The notes beneath the pieces are model-generated. The model searched no databases. It was not told where the DNA came from and worked only from the letters and a program-made list of their open reading frames with translations. This document shows, one piece after another, positions 9,589 through 19,347 of a stretch of 64,000 bases of DNA. The position numbers and the translations under genes were made by a program. The stretch's first letter is position 1; the number at the start of each line of letters is the position of its first letter. The DNA comes from Mesorhizobium shangrilense (GTDB lineage: Bacteria > Pseudomonadota > Alphaproteobacteria > Rhizobiales > Rhizobiaceae), in NCBI RefSeq assembly GCF_040537815.1, contig NZ_JBEWSZ010000001.1, positions 2,232,001 to 2,296,000 on the forward strand, in the 5' to 3' direction.

Positions 9589-9933
9589 CAGGTCCTGCTT
9601 TCGGGGGGAGGTGCTTCAAACGTTCCGGCGTCGTCTCGTGGAGTGCGCGACATTTGGTCGTTTTCCCGCATTTGGCAAGACTTTGCCGAAATCGCACCCC
9701 ATATGGCTGGCGGAACCGACGTCGATTCGGCACGGCACGGCTCCGCTTCTTTCGCCGCAACCTGTTGTTAACCAAGCATGTTCGCCCTTTCTTATCCATT
9801 CCCGCCGACACTCCGGCCTGCCGGGGAACATGATGTGGGACGGGAACCAGATCGAACCGGTTGTGCGGGCGGCGGCGGACGGCTACCTTGTTCGGCGGCA
9901 TGATGCCGTTCGAAAAAATCGAGAAAAGCCTTC
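9589..9933. other. Divergent intergenic region pepA / lptF
   Basis: A 345-bp gap between divergently transcribed pepA and lptF, so both promoters should lie here. I found no frame with family resemblance and no clear -35/-10 pair. A short inverted repeat GGCAA/TTGCC is seen near 9674-9687. Nothing else stands out. Confidence 0.5.
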
Positions 9934-11136
9934 ATGAAGGTCGTTGAACGCTACATCATGCGCCGCGCTTTCGTGGTCTTCATGGCAGCGCTGGTCTGGA
10001 CGCTGGCGATCGTGTGGACCACGCAGGTCCTTGCCCGTATCGACCTCGTCACCGACAGTGGCCAGTCGGCCCTCACCTTCTTCGAAGTCGCCGCTCTCAT
10101 TTTGCCGTCGATCGTCCCGATCGTCGTGCCTTTTGCGCTGGTGGTCGCGGTGGCGCAGACGCTCAGTACGATGAATTCGGATTCGGAGCTGGCCGTCATC
10201 AATGCAGCTGGTGCCTCGCGCTGGACAATCGCCAGGCCGATCATGCTGCTTGCGCTCGGCGCCGCTATCTTTTCATTCGCCGTCGACAACGGCATCGATC
10301 CCTATGCACGTCAGAAAAATCGCGAACTGGTGGCGTCGTCACGAGCCGATCTGTTGACCCTGGTCATCCAGGAAGGCACGTTCCGCAAGATCGACGAGGG
10401 CCTGTTCCTGCAGATCGGCGAACGGCTTCCGGACAATCGCCTCGGCGGCATCTTCGTTGCCGATTCGCGAGAGGAAGGCGTCAACCTCGTCTACTACGCC
10501 AAGAGCGGCTCGATCATCGAACGCGGCGCCGAAAAGGTGCTGATGATGAACGACGGCGTCATCCACCGCAAAACGCTGACCGGCGATCTTTCGGTCATCC
10601 GGTTCACGTCCTATGCTTTCGACCTGTCCGCCTTCATGGCCGCGGCTTCGACGGTAACCCTGATGGCGAAGGACCAGACGACGCAATATCTGCTCAATCC
10701 GGACCCGAACGACAAGGTTTTCCAGCGAGAGCCCAACACCTACCTGGCCGAGATCAACCAGCGCTTCACGGAATGGACCTATTCGCTGGTCTTCGCGCTG
10801 ATCGCACTTGCGGTGGCCAGCGATGCACGCTCGCATCGCGAGGCCCGCGTCAATCCGCTGATCACGGCCATCGGCATCTCCCTGTTTGTCCGCTGGCTTG
10901 GCTTCTTCGCCGACGGCAAGGCCGACACGGTGCCGCAATATGCCTACATGGTCTATGGCGTGCCGATCATCGCATCCGCGGTCGCCACCTGGTTCATCGT
11001 CACCAACCGAACCATGGAACTGCCGGTGGCCTGGGCAGACTGGATGACCAACTGCGCCGACCGCGTCACAGAGGGATGGAACGCCCTCAAGCTGCGCTTT
11101 TCCAGGGGCAACACGTCTGGACAGAGGGTCGGCTGA
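9934..11136 (+). CDS. lptF: LPS export ABC transporter permease LptF
   Basis: A 400-residue inner-membrane permease of the YjgP/YjgQ family. With LptG and the ATPase LptB it extracts LPS from the inner membrane and passes it to the periplasmic bridge. Seen: the N-terminal start MKVVERYIMRRAFVVF, three hydrophobic helices before residue 115, a periplasmic beta-jellyroll region (residues roughly 130-265), then three C-terminal helices. The next gene, lptG, starts on the last base of this stop codon. An in-frame ATG eight codons downstream is an alternative start. Confidence 0.95.
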   Translation: MKVVERYIMRRAFVVFMAALVWTLAIVWTTQVLARIDLVTDSGQSALTFFEVAALILPSIVPIVVPFALVVAVAQTLSTMNSDSELAVINAAGASRWTIARPIMLLALGAAIFSFAVDNGIDPYARQKNRELVASSRADLLTLVIQEGTFRKIDEGLFLQIGERLPDNRLGGIFVADSREEGVNLVYYAKSGSIIERGAEKVLMMNDGVIHRKTLTGDLSVIRFTSYAFDLSAFMAAASTVTLMAKDQTTQYLLNPDPNDKVFQREPNTYLAEINQRFTEWTYSLVFALIALAVASDARSHREARVNPLITAIGISLFVRWLGFFADGKADTVPQYAYMVYGVPIIASAVATWFIVTNRTMELPVAWADWMTNCADRVTEGWNALKLRFSRGNTSGQRVG

Positions 11137-12218
11137 TGGGTTGGACGCTGGGCCGTTATTTTTTCTTCCGCTATGTGACGATCACCATCTGGTTCTTCAT
11201 CGGCCTGCTGGCGCTGGTGTTCCTGATCGATTTCACCGAGCTTTCCGGCCGCACCACCGGCTTGCCGGGCTTCACCTACGGAACTGCGCTCGCCATTTCG
11301 GGGCTCAGAATGCCGATGATCATGCTGCAGACCGTGCCCTTCGTCGGCTTGTTTTCGGCAATGGCGACACTGGTATCGCTCAATCGCAAATATGAGCTGG
11401 TCATAGCGCGCTCCGCCGGCGTCTCCGCCTGGCAGTTCCTCTTACCATGCTGCATCGGAGCGCTGCTGTTCGGCGCCTTTTCCGTCGGGGTCATCAATCC
11501 GCTCGCCGCGCATGCCTTTTCCTGGTCCGAGCAGATGGAGACAGAGCTCCGCTCCGGCAAATCGACCGCCGTTTCGGCCGATACCGCCCCCTGGATCCGG
11601 CAGAAGACCAGTTCGGGCGACACCATCATCGGCGCCCGCGCCATTCTCAACCAGGGCCTGGAGATGGCCGACGCGGTCTTCTTCATCCTCAGCCCGCAAG
11701 GCGATATCGTCGAACGCAAGGACGCGGCACGTGTCTATCTGCGCGACGGCTACTGGGAACTGCAGGACGTCAAGATATTCAAGGATGGTACCATCCGCTC
11801 GGTGGACAGCGATCGCGTACCGACCAATCTGAAGCCCGAATTCGTCCAGGAGCGGCTGGCGCGGCCGGAAACGATCCCGTTCTACGATCTGCCGGGCAAG
11901 ATCGAGGTTGCTCGCTCCTTCGGCCTCAAGGCAAATGCCTTCGCCATGCAGTTTGATTCGCTGGTGGCACTGCCATTCCTGCTCGTCGCCATGACGCTGA
12001 TTGCTGCAACAGTATCAATGCGATTTGCGAGGATGGGGCAGTCCGCGACGATGATTCTGGGTGGCGTCCTCGCCGGGTTTCTGCTTTATGTCGTTTCGGT
12101 GTTGGTCAAAGCATTCGGCGTTGCGGGATTCGTGCCCACCGCTGTGGCTGCGTGGGTTCCGGTTGTTGTGGCTATGTTCTTTGGGGTAACATTCCTGCTA
12201 TACAAGGAAGACGGCTAG
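11136..12218 (+). CDS. lptG: LPS export ABC transporter permease LptG
   Basis: A 360-residue partner of LptF with the same architecture: MGWTLGRYFFFRYVTITIWFFIGLL opens the first helix, a periplasmic jellyroll follows, and the helices near the C-terminus include VVAMFFGVTFLLYKED. The start ATG shares one base with the lptF stop (TGATG), so translation is coupled. A long frame running upstream in this phase through lptF is only a shadow, because the family start is at 11136. The gene runs directly into lptD. Confidence 0.96.
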   Translation: MGWTLGRYFFFRYVTITIWFFIGLLALVFLIDFTELSGRTTGLPGFTYGTALAISGLRMPMIMLQTVPFVGLFSAMATLVSLNRKYELVIARSAGVSAWQFLLPCCIGALLFGAFSVGVINPLAAHAFSWSEQMETELRSGKSTAVSADTAPWIRQKTSSGDTIIGARAILNQGLEMADAVFFILSPQGDIVERKDAARVYLRDGYWELQDVKIFKDGTIRSVDSDRVPTNLKPEFVQERLARPETIPFYDLPGKIEVARSFGLKANAFAMQFDSLVALPFLLVAMTLIAATVSMRFARMGQSATMILGGVLAGFLLYVVSVLVKAFGVAGFVPTAVAAWVPVVVAMFFGVTFLLYKEDG

Positions 12219-14620
12219 TGAGGGAGGCGGTTTTGCGCAGCTATAGGCAGGCCGGGTTGGCGCGCCTCTACGCGGCGAGCGCCTTGGCATGTCTTGTTGC
12301 CTGCGGCGTCACCATCGTGCCAGCTGTTGCCCAGCAGGTAACGGATCTGGCGCCGAAAGTGCCTTCAGGCTCGCAGATGCTGCTGGCCGCGGATACGCTT
12401 GTCTATGACAACGACAACCAGACGGTAACGGCCGTCGGCGGCGTGCAGATCGACTATGGCGGCAACCGCCTCGTGGCGCAGCGGGTCGAATACAACCGCA
12501 AGACCAAGCGCCTCGTTGCAAGCGGCAACGTGCAGGTCGTCAACGCCGACGGTACCAAGGTCTATTCGGACCACGTCGACCTGACCGACGACTTCGCCGA
12601 CGGGTTCGCAAACGCGCTGCGGGTCGAAACGGTCGACAAGGCCTATTTCGCGGCGGAAAGCGCCGAGCGCATGGGCGGCGTGCTGACCACGTTCCACAAC
12701 GGCGTCTACACCGCCTGTGAGCCCTGCGAAGACAAGCCGGACAAAGCGCCGACCTGGCGCGTCAAGGCGCGGAAGATCATCTGGAACGGCGAGAAGAAAA
12801 CGGTTCGCTTCGAAAACGCGAATTTCGAATTCTTCGGCTTTCCACTCGCCTATCTGCCGGCATTCGAGATCGCGGATCCAACGGTCAAGCGCAAAAGCGG
12901 CTTCCTGATCCCCAGCATCGGCTACAAGAGCGATCTGGGTTATAGCGTCAAGATCCCTTACTATTTTGCGCTGTCGCCAACATATGACCTTACGGTCACG
13001 GGCAGCGGCTACACCAAGCAGGGCTTCCTCGGCGAGGCCGAATGGCGCCAGCGTTTCAACAATGGCGAATACAGCGTGAAGATCGCGGGCATCCAGCAGC
13101 GGGACCCCGGCGCCTTTGTCGACAGCAACGGGTACAATGTCGATTCCGGAGCGCCCGGCGATCCGAACAAGTTCCGCGGCATGATGGGTACCCAAGGCCA
13201 GTTCGCCATCAATCCGCGCTGGGATTTCGGCTGGAATATCCTGCTTCAGACCGACAAGGACTTCTCGCGCACTTACGATATCAAGGACTACAGCGACGTC
13301 ATCCATCGCTCGGAAATTTATCTGACCGGCCTTAACGACCGTAACTATTTCGACTTGCGCGCCATGCGATTCGACGTCCAGGAAAATACACTCAGCTCGG
13401 ATCCAACCGCACGCGCCGGCCAGCAGCCTTGGGTCCTGCCCTCTCTGGATTATGCGTACATCCCTGACATGGCGGTGGCCGGTGGCCAATTGTCAATCAA
13501 CTTGAACGCGAGGGTCATCCGCCGCGACAGCCTGGATGACGGTACTACTACTCCGACCATACGTGTTCCCGGCATCGAAGGCGATTCCGGACGGTTGACG
13601 GCGGAAGCCGAGTGGAAGCGGACCTTCACGACCGAGGACGGGCTGGTGCTGACGCCCATGTTCGCATTACGCGGCGACGCCAGCTATCTCAACGCATCGT
13701 CAGCCTCGCTTGACGCCATCAACAACATGGCGACGACTTTGGGCGTCGCCGACGATATGCGCTCGTCGCTGGCCACCTACATGGCGACCGCCGGCCTTGA
13801 AGTGCGCTGGCCCTTGCTGTTTTCGGCTGCCAATTCCAGCCATGTCTTCGAGCCGATGGCGCAGGTTTTCGCGCGCCCGAACGAGCAGTATGTCGGCGGC
13901 CTCGCCGTGCCCAACGAGGACGCCCAGAGCCTCGTCTTCGACGCGACAACGTTGTTCGAGGAGGACAAGTTTTCCGGCTACGACCGCGTCGAAGGCGGCA
14001 CGCGGGCCAATGTCGGCCTGCGCTATTCCGGCTCCTATGACAATGGCTGGAGCACCAACGGCCTGTTCGGCCAGTCCTACCAGCTGGCCGGACGCAACTC
14101 CTTCGACGCACCGGACCTCGTCAATGTCGGCGCCTATTCCGGCCTCCAGACGTCTTCATCCGATTACGTCGGCCTCATCGGCCTCAACAGCCCCAACGGG
14201 TTCTCCGGCTCGGTCAGCGGTCGTTTCGACGAACAGACCTTCGAGATCCGCCGTGCCGAGCTGAAGGCCGCCTATTCCGGCCTACCCGTTTCGCTGAGCG
14301 CCAAATACGCGTTCATCCAGGCCCAGCCTCTCTATGGCTTCACGGAGGATCGCCAAGAGGTCACGCTTGGCGCGTCCACGCATCTTGCCGAGGCCTGGCG
14401 CGTCTTCGGAACCGGCACCTACGACATCCAGAGCAGCCTTCTGGTCAAGGATGGCGTGGGCTTCGCTTATAATGATTCGTGTTTCACCTATCTGATGACC
14501 TTTTCGCAATCGCGCGATCTGACCACCCGACAGGTCTCGCAAACCATCGGCTTCAACCTGTCGTTCCGCACGATTGGCGATTTCGGATCGTCACAAAGCT
14601 CCATCGACACGATCCAGTAG
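12218..14620 (+). CDS. lptD: LPS-assembly protein LptD
   Basis: An outer-membrane barrel protein of about 800 residues that inserts LPS into the outer leaflet together with LptE. Visible: a signal peptide (hydrophobic LYAASALACLVACGVTIVPAVAQQ), an N-terminal OstA/LptA-like jellyroll (ADTLVYDNDNQTVTAVGGVQ; VEYNRKTKRLVASGNVQ), then a long beta-barrel ending in the terminal strand IGFNLSFRTIGDFG. The start is uncertain. GTG 12218 overlaps the lptG stop with AAGGA upstream. TTG 12233 has a stronger GGAGG 5 nt upstream and gives 795 residues. Both leave the signal peptide intact. Confidence 0.94.
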   Translation: MREAVLRSYRQAGLARLYAASALACLVACGVTIVPAVAQQVTDLAPKVPSGSQMLLAADTLVYDNDNQTVTAVGGVQIDYGGNRLVAQRVEYNRKTKRLVASGNVQVVNADGTKVYSDHVDLTDDFADGFANALRVETVDKAYFAAESAERMGGVLTTFHNGVYTACEPCEDKPDKAPTWRVKARKIIWNGEKKTVRFENANFEFFGFPLAYLPAFEIADPTVKRKSGFLIPSIGYKSDLGYSVKIPYYFALSPTYDLTVTGSGYTKQGFLGEAEWRQRFNNGEYSVKIAGIQQRDPGAFVDSNGYNVDSGAPGDPNKFRGMMGTQGQFAINPRWDFGWNILLQTDKDFSRTYDIKDYSDVIHRSEIYLTGLNDRNYFDLRAMRFDVQENTLSSDPTARAGQQPWVLPSLDYAYIPDMAVAGGQLSINLNARVIRRDSLDDGTTTPTIRVPGIEGDSGRLTAEAEWKRTFTTEDGLVLTPMFALRGDASYLNASSASLDAINNMATTLGVADDMRSSLATYMATAGLEVRWPLLFSAANSSHVFEPMAQVFARPNEQYVGGLAVPNEDAQSLVFDATTLFEEDKFSGYDRVEGGTRANVGLRYSGSYDNGWSTNGLFGQSYQLAGRNSFDAPDLVNVGAYSGLQTSSSDYVGLIGLNSPNGFSGSVSGRFDEQTFEIRRAELKAAYSGLPVSLSAKYAFIQAQPLYGFTEDRQEVTLGASTHLAEAWRVFGTGTYDIQSSLLVKDGVGFAYNDSCFTYLMTFSQSRDLTTRQVSQTIGFNLSFRTIGDFGSSQSSIDTIQ

Positions 14621-14740
14621 CGGGCATCGGCCAGTATTGGGGAGCCGGCTGACGACATCGTTTCGCCGCATAGGTCTGGCACCGATTCCACGCACCCTGG
14701 GGCAGGGATAAAGTAGAGATGGGACCGGAATAGAATTGGG

Positions 14741-15676
14741 ATGCTTTCGATGAGGAAATACCTCTTTTCGGCAGGATTTGCGCTGCTTGTGGCTGCAACA
14801 TCCGTCTCGATGACAGTCATGACGCCGCCGGCATTCGCCAGCGAGATCAAGTACGTCGTCAACGACATACCGGTGACCAGCGGCGACATCGCGCATCGGG
14901 CCGCCTTCCTGCGCCTCCAGCACAGGAAGGGCGATGCCGCCAACGAGATGATCGAACAGACATTGCGGATGGCGGAGGCCAAGCGGCTCGGTATTAAGAT
15001 CGGCGATGCTCAGGTCGAAGCCGCCTATCAGCGCTTTGCCACGACCAACAAGATGCAGATCAGCCAGCTCGACGGCGTCATGGAAAAGTCGGGCGTGACC
15101 AGGGAGCATTTCAAGGAATTCATCCGCGCCCAGATGGCCTGGAACCAGGCATTGAGCGCGCGTTACCGTTCCGGCGATGGCGGCGGCGTAACCAGCGAAC
15201 AGGACGCGGTAAAGCGCATGCTCAGCAATGGCGGCACCAAGCCAACCGCCATGGAATACATGCTTCAGCAGATCATCTTCGTAGTGCCGCCAGCAGAGCG
15301 CAACGCAACGCTGGCCAAGCGCAAGCGCGAAGCCGACGCCATGCGCGCCCGCTTCAATGGCTGCAATACCACGCGCGAATTCGCCAAGGGCCTCATCGAC
15401 GTCACTGTTCGCGATCTAGGCCGCGTGCTGGCGCCGCAATTGCCGCCTGACTGGGCAGATCAGGTCAAGGCCACGAAGGTTGGCGGAGCCACTCCAGTGC
15501 GTGAAACCGAGCGCGGCGTCGAGTTCATCGGCATCTGCTCTTCGCGCGAAGTGTCCGACGACAAGGTCGCGCAAATGGTGTTTCAGGGCGAGGGTTCCAC
15601 CGACAAGGCCGCCGACGAGCTCAGCAAGAAATATGTCGACGAGCTGAAGGCGAAAGCCCGCATCGTCAAGCGCTGA
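14741..15676 (+). CDS. SurA-type periplasmic chaperone
   Basis: A 311-residue exported protein with a signal peptide ending at PPAFASE. The N-terminal SurA-like chaperone domain (YVVNDIPVTSGDIAHRAAFL, MIEQTLRMAEAKRLGIKI) is clear. A PPIase-like segment (EYMLQQIIFVVPPAER...FAKGLIDVTVRDLGRV) is present but shorter than in E. coli SurA, which has two parvulin domains and about 428 residues. It escorts barrel proteins such as LptD to the outer membrane, which fits its position after lptD. ATG 14750 is an alternative start. Confidence 0.85.
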   Translation: MLSMRKYLFSAGFALLVAATSVSMTVMTPPAFASEIKYVVNDIPVTSGDIAHRAAFLRLQHRKGDAANEMIEQTLRMAEAKRLGIKIGDAQVEAAYQRFATTNKMQISQLDGVMEKSGVTREHFKEFIRAQMAWNQALSARYRSGDGGGVTSEQDAVKRMLSNGGTKPTAMEYMLQQIIFVVPPAERNATLAKRKREADAMRARFNGCNTTREFAKGLIDVTVRDLGRVLAPQLPPDWADQVKATKVGGATPVRETERGVEFIGICSSREVSDDKVAQMVFQGEGSTDKAADELSKKYVDELKAKARIVKR

Positions 15677-15691
15677 CTTCCAGGCATAATT

Positions 15692-16720
15692 GTGCGTGGC
15701 GTCGAGATTCCGCTGGCATTGAGTGTTGGCGACCCGTCCGGTGTTGGACCTGAAATCGCGATTGCCGCATGGCAGGCCCGGGACGCGTCTGCGATCCCGC
15801 CCTTTTACCTCCTCGCCGATCCGCACTTGATGGCCGCACGAGCAGAACGCGTTGGCACCAGCGTGGAAATCGCCGAAACGACGCCGGCACAGGCATCGCG
15901 GACATTTTCGCGCGCATTGCCAGTCGTGCCGCTCTCCGCCCGTTTCGTCGACAGTCCCGGCAGGCCTGACCCGGCCAACGCCGCAGGCACGGTGGAAGCC
16001 ATCGATCGCGCGGTTGCGGACTGCCTCGCCGGCCGCGCCGCGGCGGTCGTCACCTGCCCCATAGCCAAGAAGCCGCTCTATGATGCCGGCTTCCGCTTTC
16101 CCGGTCATACCGAATATCTGGCGCATCTGGCATCGCGGCACACCGGAACCGAGGTGATGCCGGTGATGATGCTGACGGGACCAGAGCTCTCCACCGTTCC
16201 CGTCACAATCCATATCCCTCTGGCCAAAGTGCCAGAGGTGCTGACAACCGAACTGATCGTCGCCACCGCGCGCATAACCGCCTCCGACCTCGCAAGCCGT
16301 TTCGGCATATCGAAGCCGAGGCTTGCCATTGCCGGCCTCAATCCGCATGCCGGCGAAGGCGGGGCAATGGGCGAAGAAGACGAGCGGATTATCCGTCCGG
16401 CGATCGACATCCTGCGCAAGGAAGGGATAAACGCCTTCGGCCCGCTTCCCGCCGACACGATGTTCCATGCGCGGGCTCGCGCCGGCTATGATGCAGCCAT
16501 CTGCATGTATCACGACCAGGCGCTCATCCCGGCAAAGGCGCTTGCTTTCGACGAAGCGGTCAATGTCACGCTCGGCCTGCCCTTCATCCGCACCTCGCCC
16601 GACCATGGCACCGCCTTCGACATAGCCGGCAAGGGCATCGCGCGCGCCGACAGCCTGATTGCGGCCTTGAAACTTGCCAGAAGGCTGGCCGATACCGGAA
16701 CGAAAGCCGCTGCCGCATGA
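15692..16720 (+). CDS. pdxA: 4-hydroxythreonine-4-phosphate dehydrogenase
   Basis: A 342-residue enzyme of pyridoxal 5'-phosphate synthesis (DXP-dependent route), which oxidises 4-phosphohydroxy-L-threonine with NAD. Signatures: [15 protein letters not shown] at the N-terminus, the metal-binding [30 protein letters not shown] and [16 protein letters not shown]. It starts with GTG at 15692, 15 nt after the surA-like stop. The order surA-pdxA-rsmA is the same as in E. coli, supporting an operon. Confidence 0.96.
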   Translation: MRGVEIPLALSVGDPSGVGPEIAIAAWQARDASAIPPFYLLADPHLMAARAERVGTSVEIAETTPAQASRTFSRALPVVPLSARFVDSPGRPDPANAAGTVEAIDRAVADCLAGRAAAVVTCPIAKKPLYDAGFRFPGHTEYLAHLASRHTGTEVMPVMMLTGPELSTVPVTIHIPLAKVPEVLTTELIVATARITASDLASRFGISKPRLAIAGLNPHAGEGGAMGEEDERIIRPAIDILRKEGINAFGPLPADTMFHARARAGYDAAICMYHDQALIPAKALAFDEAVNVTLGLPFIRTSPDHGTAFDIAGKGIARADSLIAALKLARRLADTGTKAAAA

Positions 16721-16745
16721 GTGCTTCCCGCCAGAGCCTGCCAGC

Positions 16746-17570
16746 ATGAGCATCGACGGCCTGCCGCCGCTTCGTGACGTGATCGAACGCCATGGCCTGC
16801 AAGCGAAAAAGTCGCTCGGCCAGAATTTCCTGCTCGACTTGAACCTGACAGGAAAAATCGCGCGCAGCGCGGGCGACCTGACTGCAACCACCGTGATCGA
16901 GGTCGGGCCAGGCCCCGGTGGGTTGACTCGCGCGCTGTTGTTGCATGGCGCCAGCCGCGTCATCGCCATCGAGCGGGACGAGCGCTGCCTGGCTGCATTG
17001 GCGGAAGTGTCGGATCATTATCCGGGCCGGCTGGATGTCATCGCTGGCGATGCGCTGAAAACGGATTTTGCAGCCCTTGCCGCAGACGGTCCGACGAAAA
17101 TCGTTGCCAACCTCCCCTACAATATAGGCACCGAACTCCTCGTGCGCTGGCTGACAGTCACCGACTGGCCGCCTTTCTATACATCGATGACGCTGATGTT
17201 CCAGCGCGAGGTGGCCGAGCGCATCGTCGCCGCTGCCGGCAGTGATGCCTATGGCCGGTTGGGGGTGCTTACCGGCTGGCGCACGGAAGCCAAAATCGCC
17301 TTCGACGTGCCGCCGCAGGCATTCACGCCGCCGCCCAAGGTTACCTCGTCGGTGGTGCATCTGGTGCCACGTCCGACGCCCTTGCCTGTCGACGTCAAGC
17401 GGCTCGGACGTGTCACCGAGGCCGCCTTCGGCCAGCGCCGAAAGATGCTGCGGCAAAGCGTGAAGAGCCTGGGTGGCGAAGCGCTGCTCGAGCGCGCGGG
17501 CATCGACCCGACCCGGCGCGCCGAGACGCTGAGCGTCGAGGAATTCGTACGGCTGACCAATTCGGTATAG
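16746..17570 (+). CDS. rsmA: 16S rRNA dimethyladenosine transferase
   Basis: A 274-residue KsgA/RsmA enzyme that dimethylates A1518 and A1519 in helix 45 of 16S rRNA late in 30S assembly. Visible motifs: [17 protein letters not shown] motif [16 protein letters not shown], and the catalytic NLPYNIG. The ATG at 16746 begins [13 protein letters not shown], which fits the family. A longer frame upstream overlaps pdxA and has no matching sequence. The gap after pdxA is 25 nt. Confidence 0.96.
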   Translation: MSIDGLPPLRDVIERHGLQAKKSLGQNFLLDLNLTGKIARSAGDLTATTVIEVGPGPGGLTRALLLHGASRVIAIERDERCLAALAEVSDHYPGRLDVIAGDALKTDFAALAADGPTKIVANLPYNIGTELLVRWLTVTDWPPFYTSMTLMFQREVAERIVAAAGSDAYGRLGVLTGWRTEAKIAFDVPPQAFTPPPKVTSSVVHLVPRPTPLPVDVKRLGRVTEAAFGQRRKMLRQSVKSLGGEALLERAGIDPTRRAETLSVEEFVRLTNSV

Positions 17571-17603
17571 CTCCCCTTCTCCCCGTCTACGGGCAGGAGG
17601 AAA

Positions 17604-18278
17604 TCAGCCCGTCTTCTCGTCCAGAAGCCCGGAGACGAAATCAAACAGGCCCGGCCGCCGGTCACGCCGCAACCGTTCGGCAATGACGATACCGCGCACC
17701 TCGGCGAAGGCGCGATCGAGATCGTCATTGACGATGACGAAGTCGTATTCCTTCCAGTGCTCGATCTCGTTGCGGGCGTTCTTCAGCCGCATATCGATCA
17801 CCGATTCCTGATCCTCGGCGCGGCGCTTGAGCCTTGCCTTCAATTCCTTCATCGACGGCGGCAGGATGAAGATCGAGACAATATCGGCGCGCATCTTCTC
17901 CTTCAGTTGCTGGGCGCCCTGCCAGTCGATGTCGAACAGCATGTCGCGGCCCTGCGCCAGGGCCAGTTCGGCTGGCTCGCGCGGCGTGGCATAGCAATTG
18001 CCGTGCACCTCCGCCCATTCCAGCAGGGCATCTGAATCGCGCAGCCGCTCGAACTCGCGCATCGTGCGGAAGTGATAGTGGACACCCTCGATTTCGCTGC
18101 CCCGCCTTGGCCTGGTGGTGACCGAGACCGACAATTCCAGGCTGGAATCGCTCTCAAGCAGATTGCGCGCGATCGTGGATTTACCGGCACCGGACGGCGA
18201 CGACAGGACCAGCATCAACCCCCTGCGGCGAATGCGCGAACCCAGATCTCTTGCGGCTATCGGATCTTTGGCCACCAT
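17604..18278 (-). CDS. gmk: Guanylate kinase
   Basis: A 224-residue kinase converting GMP to GDP. The P-loop SPSGAGKST lies near residues 27-35, followed by the GMP-binding block [20 protein letters not shown] and the lid helix. It is slightly longer than the E. coli enzyme because of about 20 extra N-terminal residues. It begins 3 nt after the stop of yicC on the same strand, so the two are one unit; the same pairing occurs widely in alphaproteobacteria. Confidence 0.97.
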   Translation of the reverse strand: MVAKDPIAARDLGSRIRRRGLMLVLSSPSGAGKSTIARNLLESDSSLELSVSVTTRPRRGSEIEGVHYHFRTMREFERLRDSDALLEWAEVHGNCYATPREPAELALAQGRDMLFDIDWQGAQQLKEKMRADIVSIFILPPSMKELKARLKRRAEDQESVIDMRLKNARNEIEHWKEYDFVIVNDDLDRAFAEVRGIVIAERLRRDRRPGLFDFVSGLLDEKTG

Positions 18279-18281
18279 CAG

Positions 18282-19172
18282 TTATTCCAGATTCTGTACC
18301 TGTTCGCGAAACTGATCGACGACCGCCTTCAGCTCCAGCCCAATGGCGGTGACGGCGGCAGCGTTCGACTTCGAGCACAGCGTATTCGATTCGCGGTTAA
18401 ATTCCTGTGCCAGAAAATCGAGCTTGCGGCCAATGGCCCCGCCGCCCTTGAGCAGCGCTCGGCCTGACGCCACGTGCGTTTTCAGGCGGTCGATCTCTTC
18501 GCGAATGTCGGCCTTGGTGGCGAGGAAAGCCGCTTCCATGTGCAACCGGCTCGCGTCGAGATTGGCGGAGGCGTCCATCAACAGCCGAACTTGTTCCGCG
18601 ATCCGTTCGCGGATCGCGGCCGGCTCGCGTGACGGGTCCGCCTCGGCCCGCAGTGTCAGCGCCTCGATGGCATCGATGTGGCCGGACAGCAGCGCACGCA
18701 GCGCCTCGCCTTCCCCTTGGCGTGCTTTTTCCAGCCCGCCCAGCGCCTCCTCAAGCGTGGCCAGGATCGCAGTGTCGAGTGCAGTCCGCTCGTCCTCGGT
18801 TTCGGTGATCTCGGGGATGTCGAGCACGCCGCGCAGAGACAACAGCCCATCCGCGGTCGCCGGCGCCACGCCGAACTGCTCCTGCAGCCGCTTGGCCAGC
18901 CCGGCTACATCCTTCAGGAATGCTTCATTGACCACTGGCTGCGCCTGCGAGCCGGCTGCGCGGCCGATCGTCAGCGTCGCCTGGAAATTACCTCGCGAAA
19001 ACCGCTTCTGGATCGTCTGTCTGACCGCGGGCTCCAGTCGCTCGAATCCCTGCGATAGCCGCAACCTGACTTCGACGCTCTTGCCGTTGACGGATTTGAC
19101 TTCCCAGGCAATCGCAGTGCCGGTGTACTCGCCCGCGGCGCGTGCAAAACCAGTCATGCTCTGCAAATTCAT
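18282..19172 (-). CDS. yicC: YicC family endoribonuclease
   Basis: A 296-residue YicC/YloC-family protein. It begins with the family signature SMTGFARA and has VEVKSVN-like (AWEVKSVNGKSVEVRLRL) and C-terminal GRKLDFLAQEFNRESNTLCSK blocks. E. coli YicC is reported as an endoribonuclease acting on small RNAs. The ATG at 19172 (MNLQSMTGF) was chosen because upstream residues in the open frame bear no resemblance to the family. It is followed at 3 nt by gmk. Confidence 0.93.
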   Translation of the reverse strand: MNLQSMTGFARAAGEYTGTAIAWEVKSVNGKSVEVRLRLSQGFERLEPAVRQTIQKRFSRGNFQATLTIGRAAGSQAQPVVNEAFLKDVAGLAKRLQEQFGVAPATADGLLSLRGVLDIPEITETEDERTALDTAILATLEEALGGLEKARQGEGEALRALLSGHIDAIEALTLRAEADPSREPAAIRERIAEQVRLLMDASANLDASRLHMEAAFLATKADIREEIDRLKTHVASGRALLKGGGAIGRKLDFLAQEFNRESNTLCSKSNAAAVTAIGLELKAVVDQFREQVQNLE

Positions 19173-19347
19173 CTTGTCCGTACGCCCCTTGGCGCATGAT
19201 CTCGAAAACCGAAAGCGATCGTGCGCAGCTTCAAATTCTTGAGCATCCCCCCGCGCTTCCATTCGGCGGCGCGGCGCTCCCTCAAAATGTCAGTCCGCCT
19301 TTGCGCACAAGAATTGGGGACGCAAAGGATTTTGGCCGCGGTGCAGC

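Noticed and set aside
10014..11135. In-frame upstream extension of lptG through lptF
   Set aside because: LptG family members begin at the ATG at 11136, and the extension lies on lptF coding sequence in another phase.
15416..16969. 517-codon minus-strand frame across surA-like, pdxA and rsmA
   Set aside because: Spans three well-supported genes on the other strand and has no recognisable domain.
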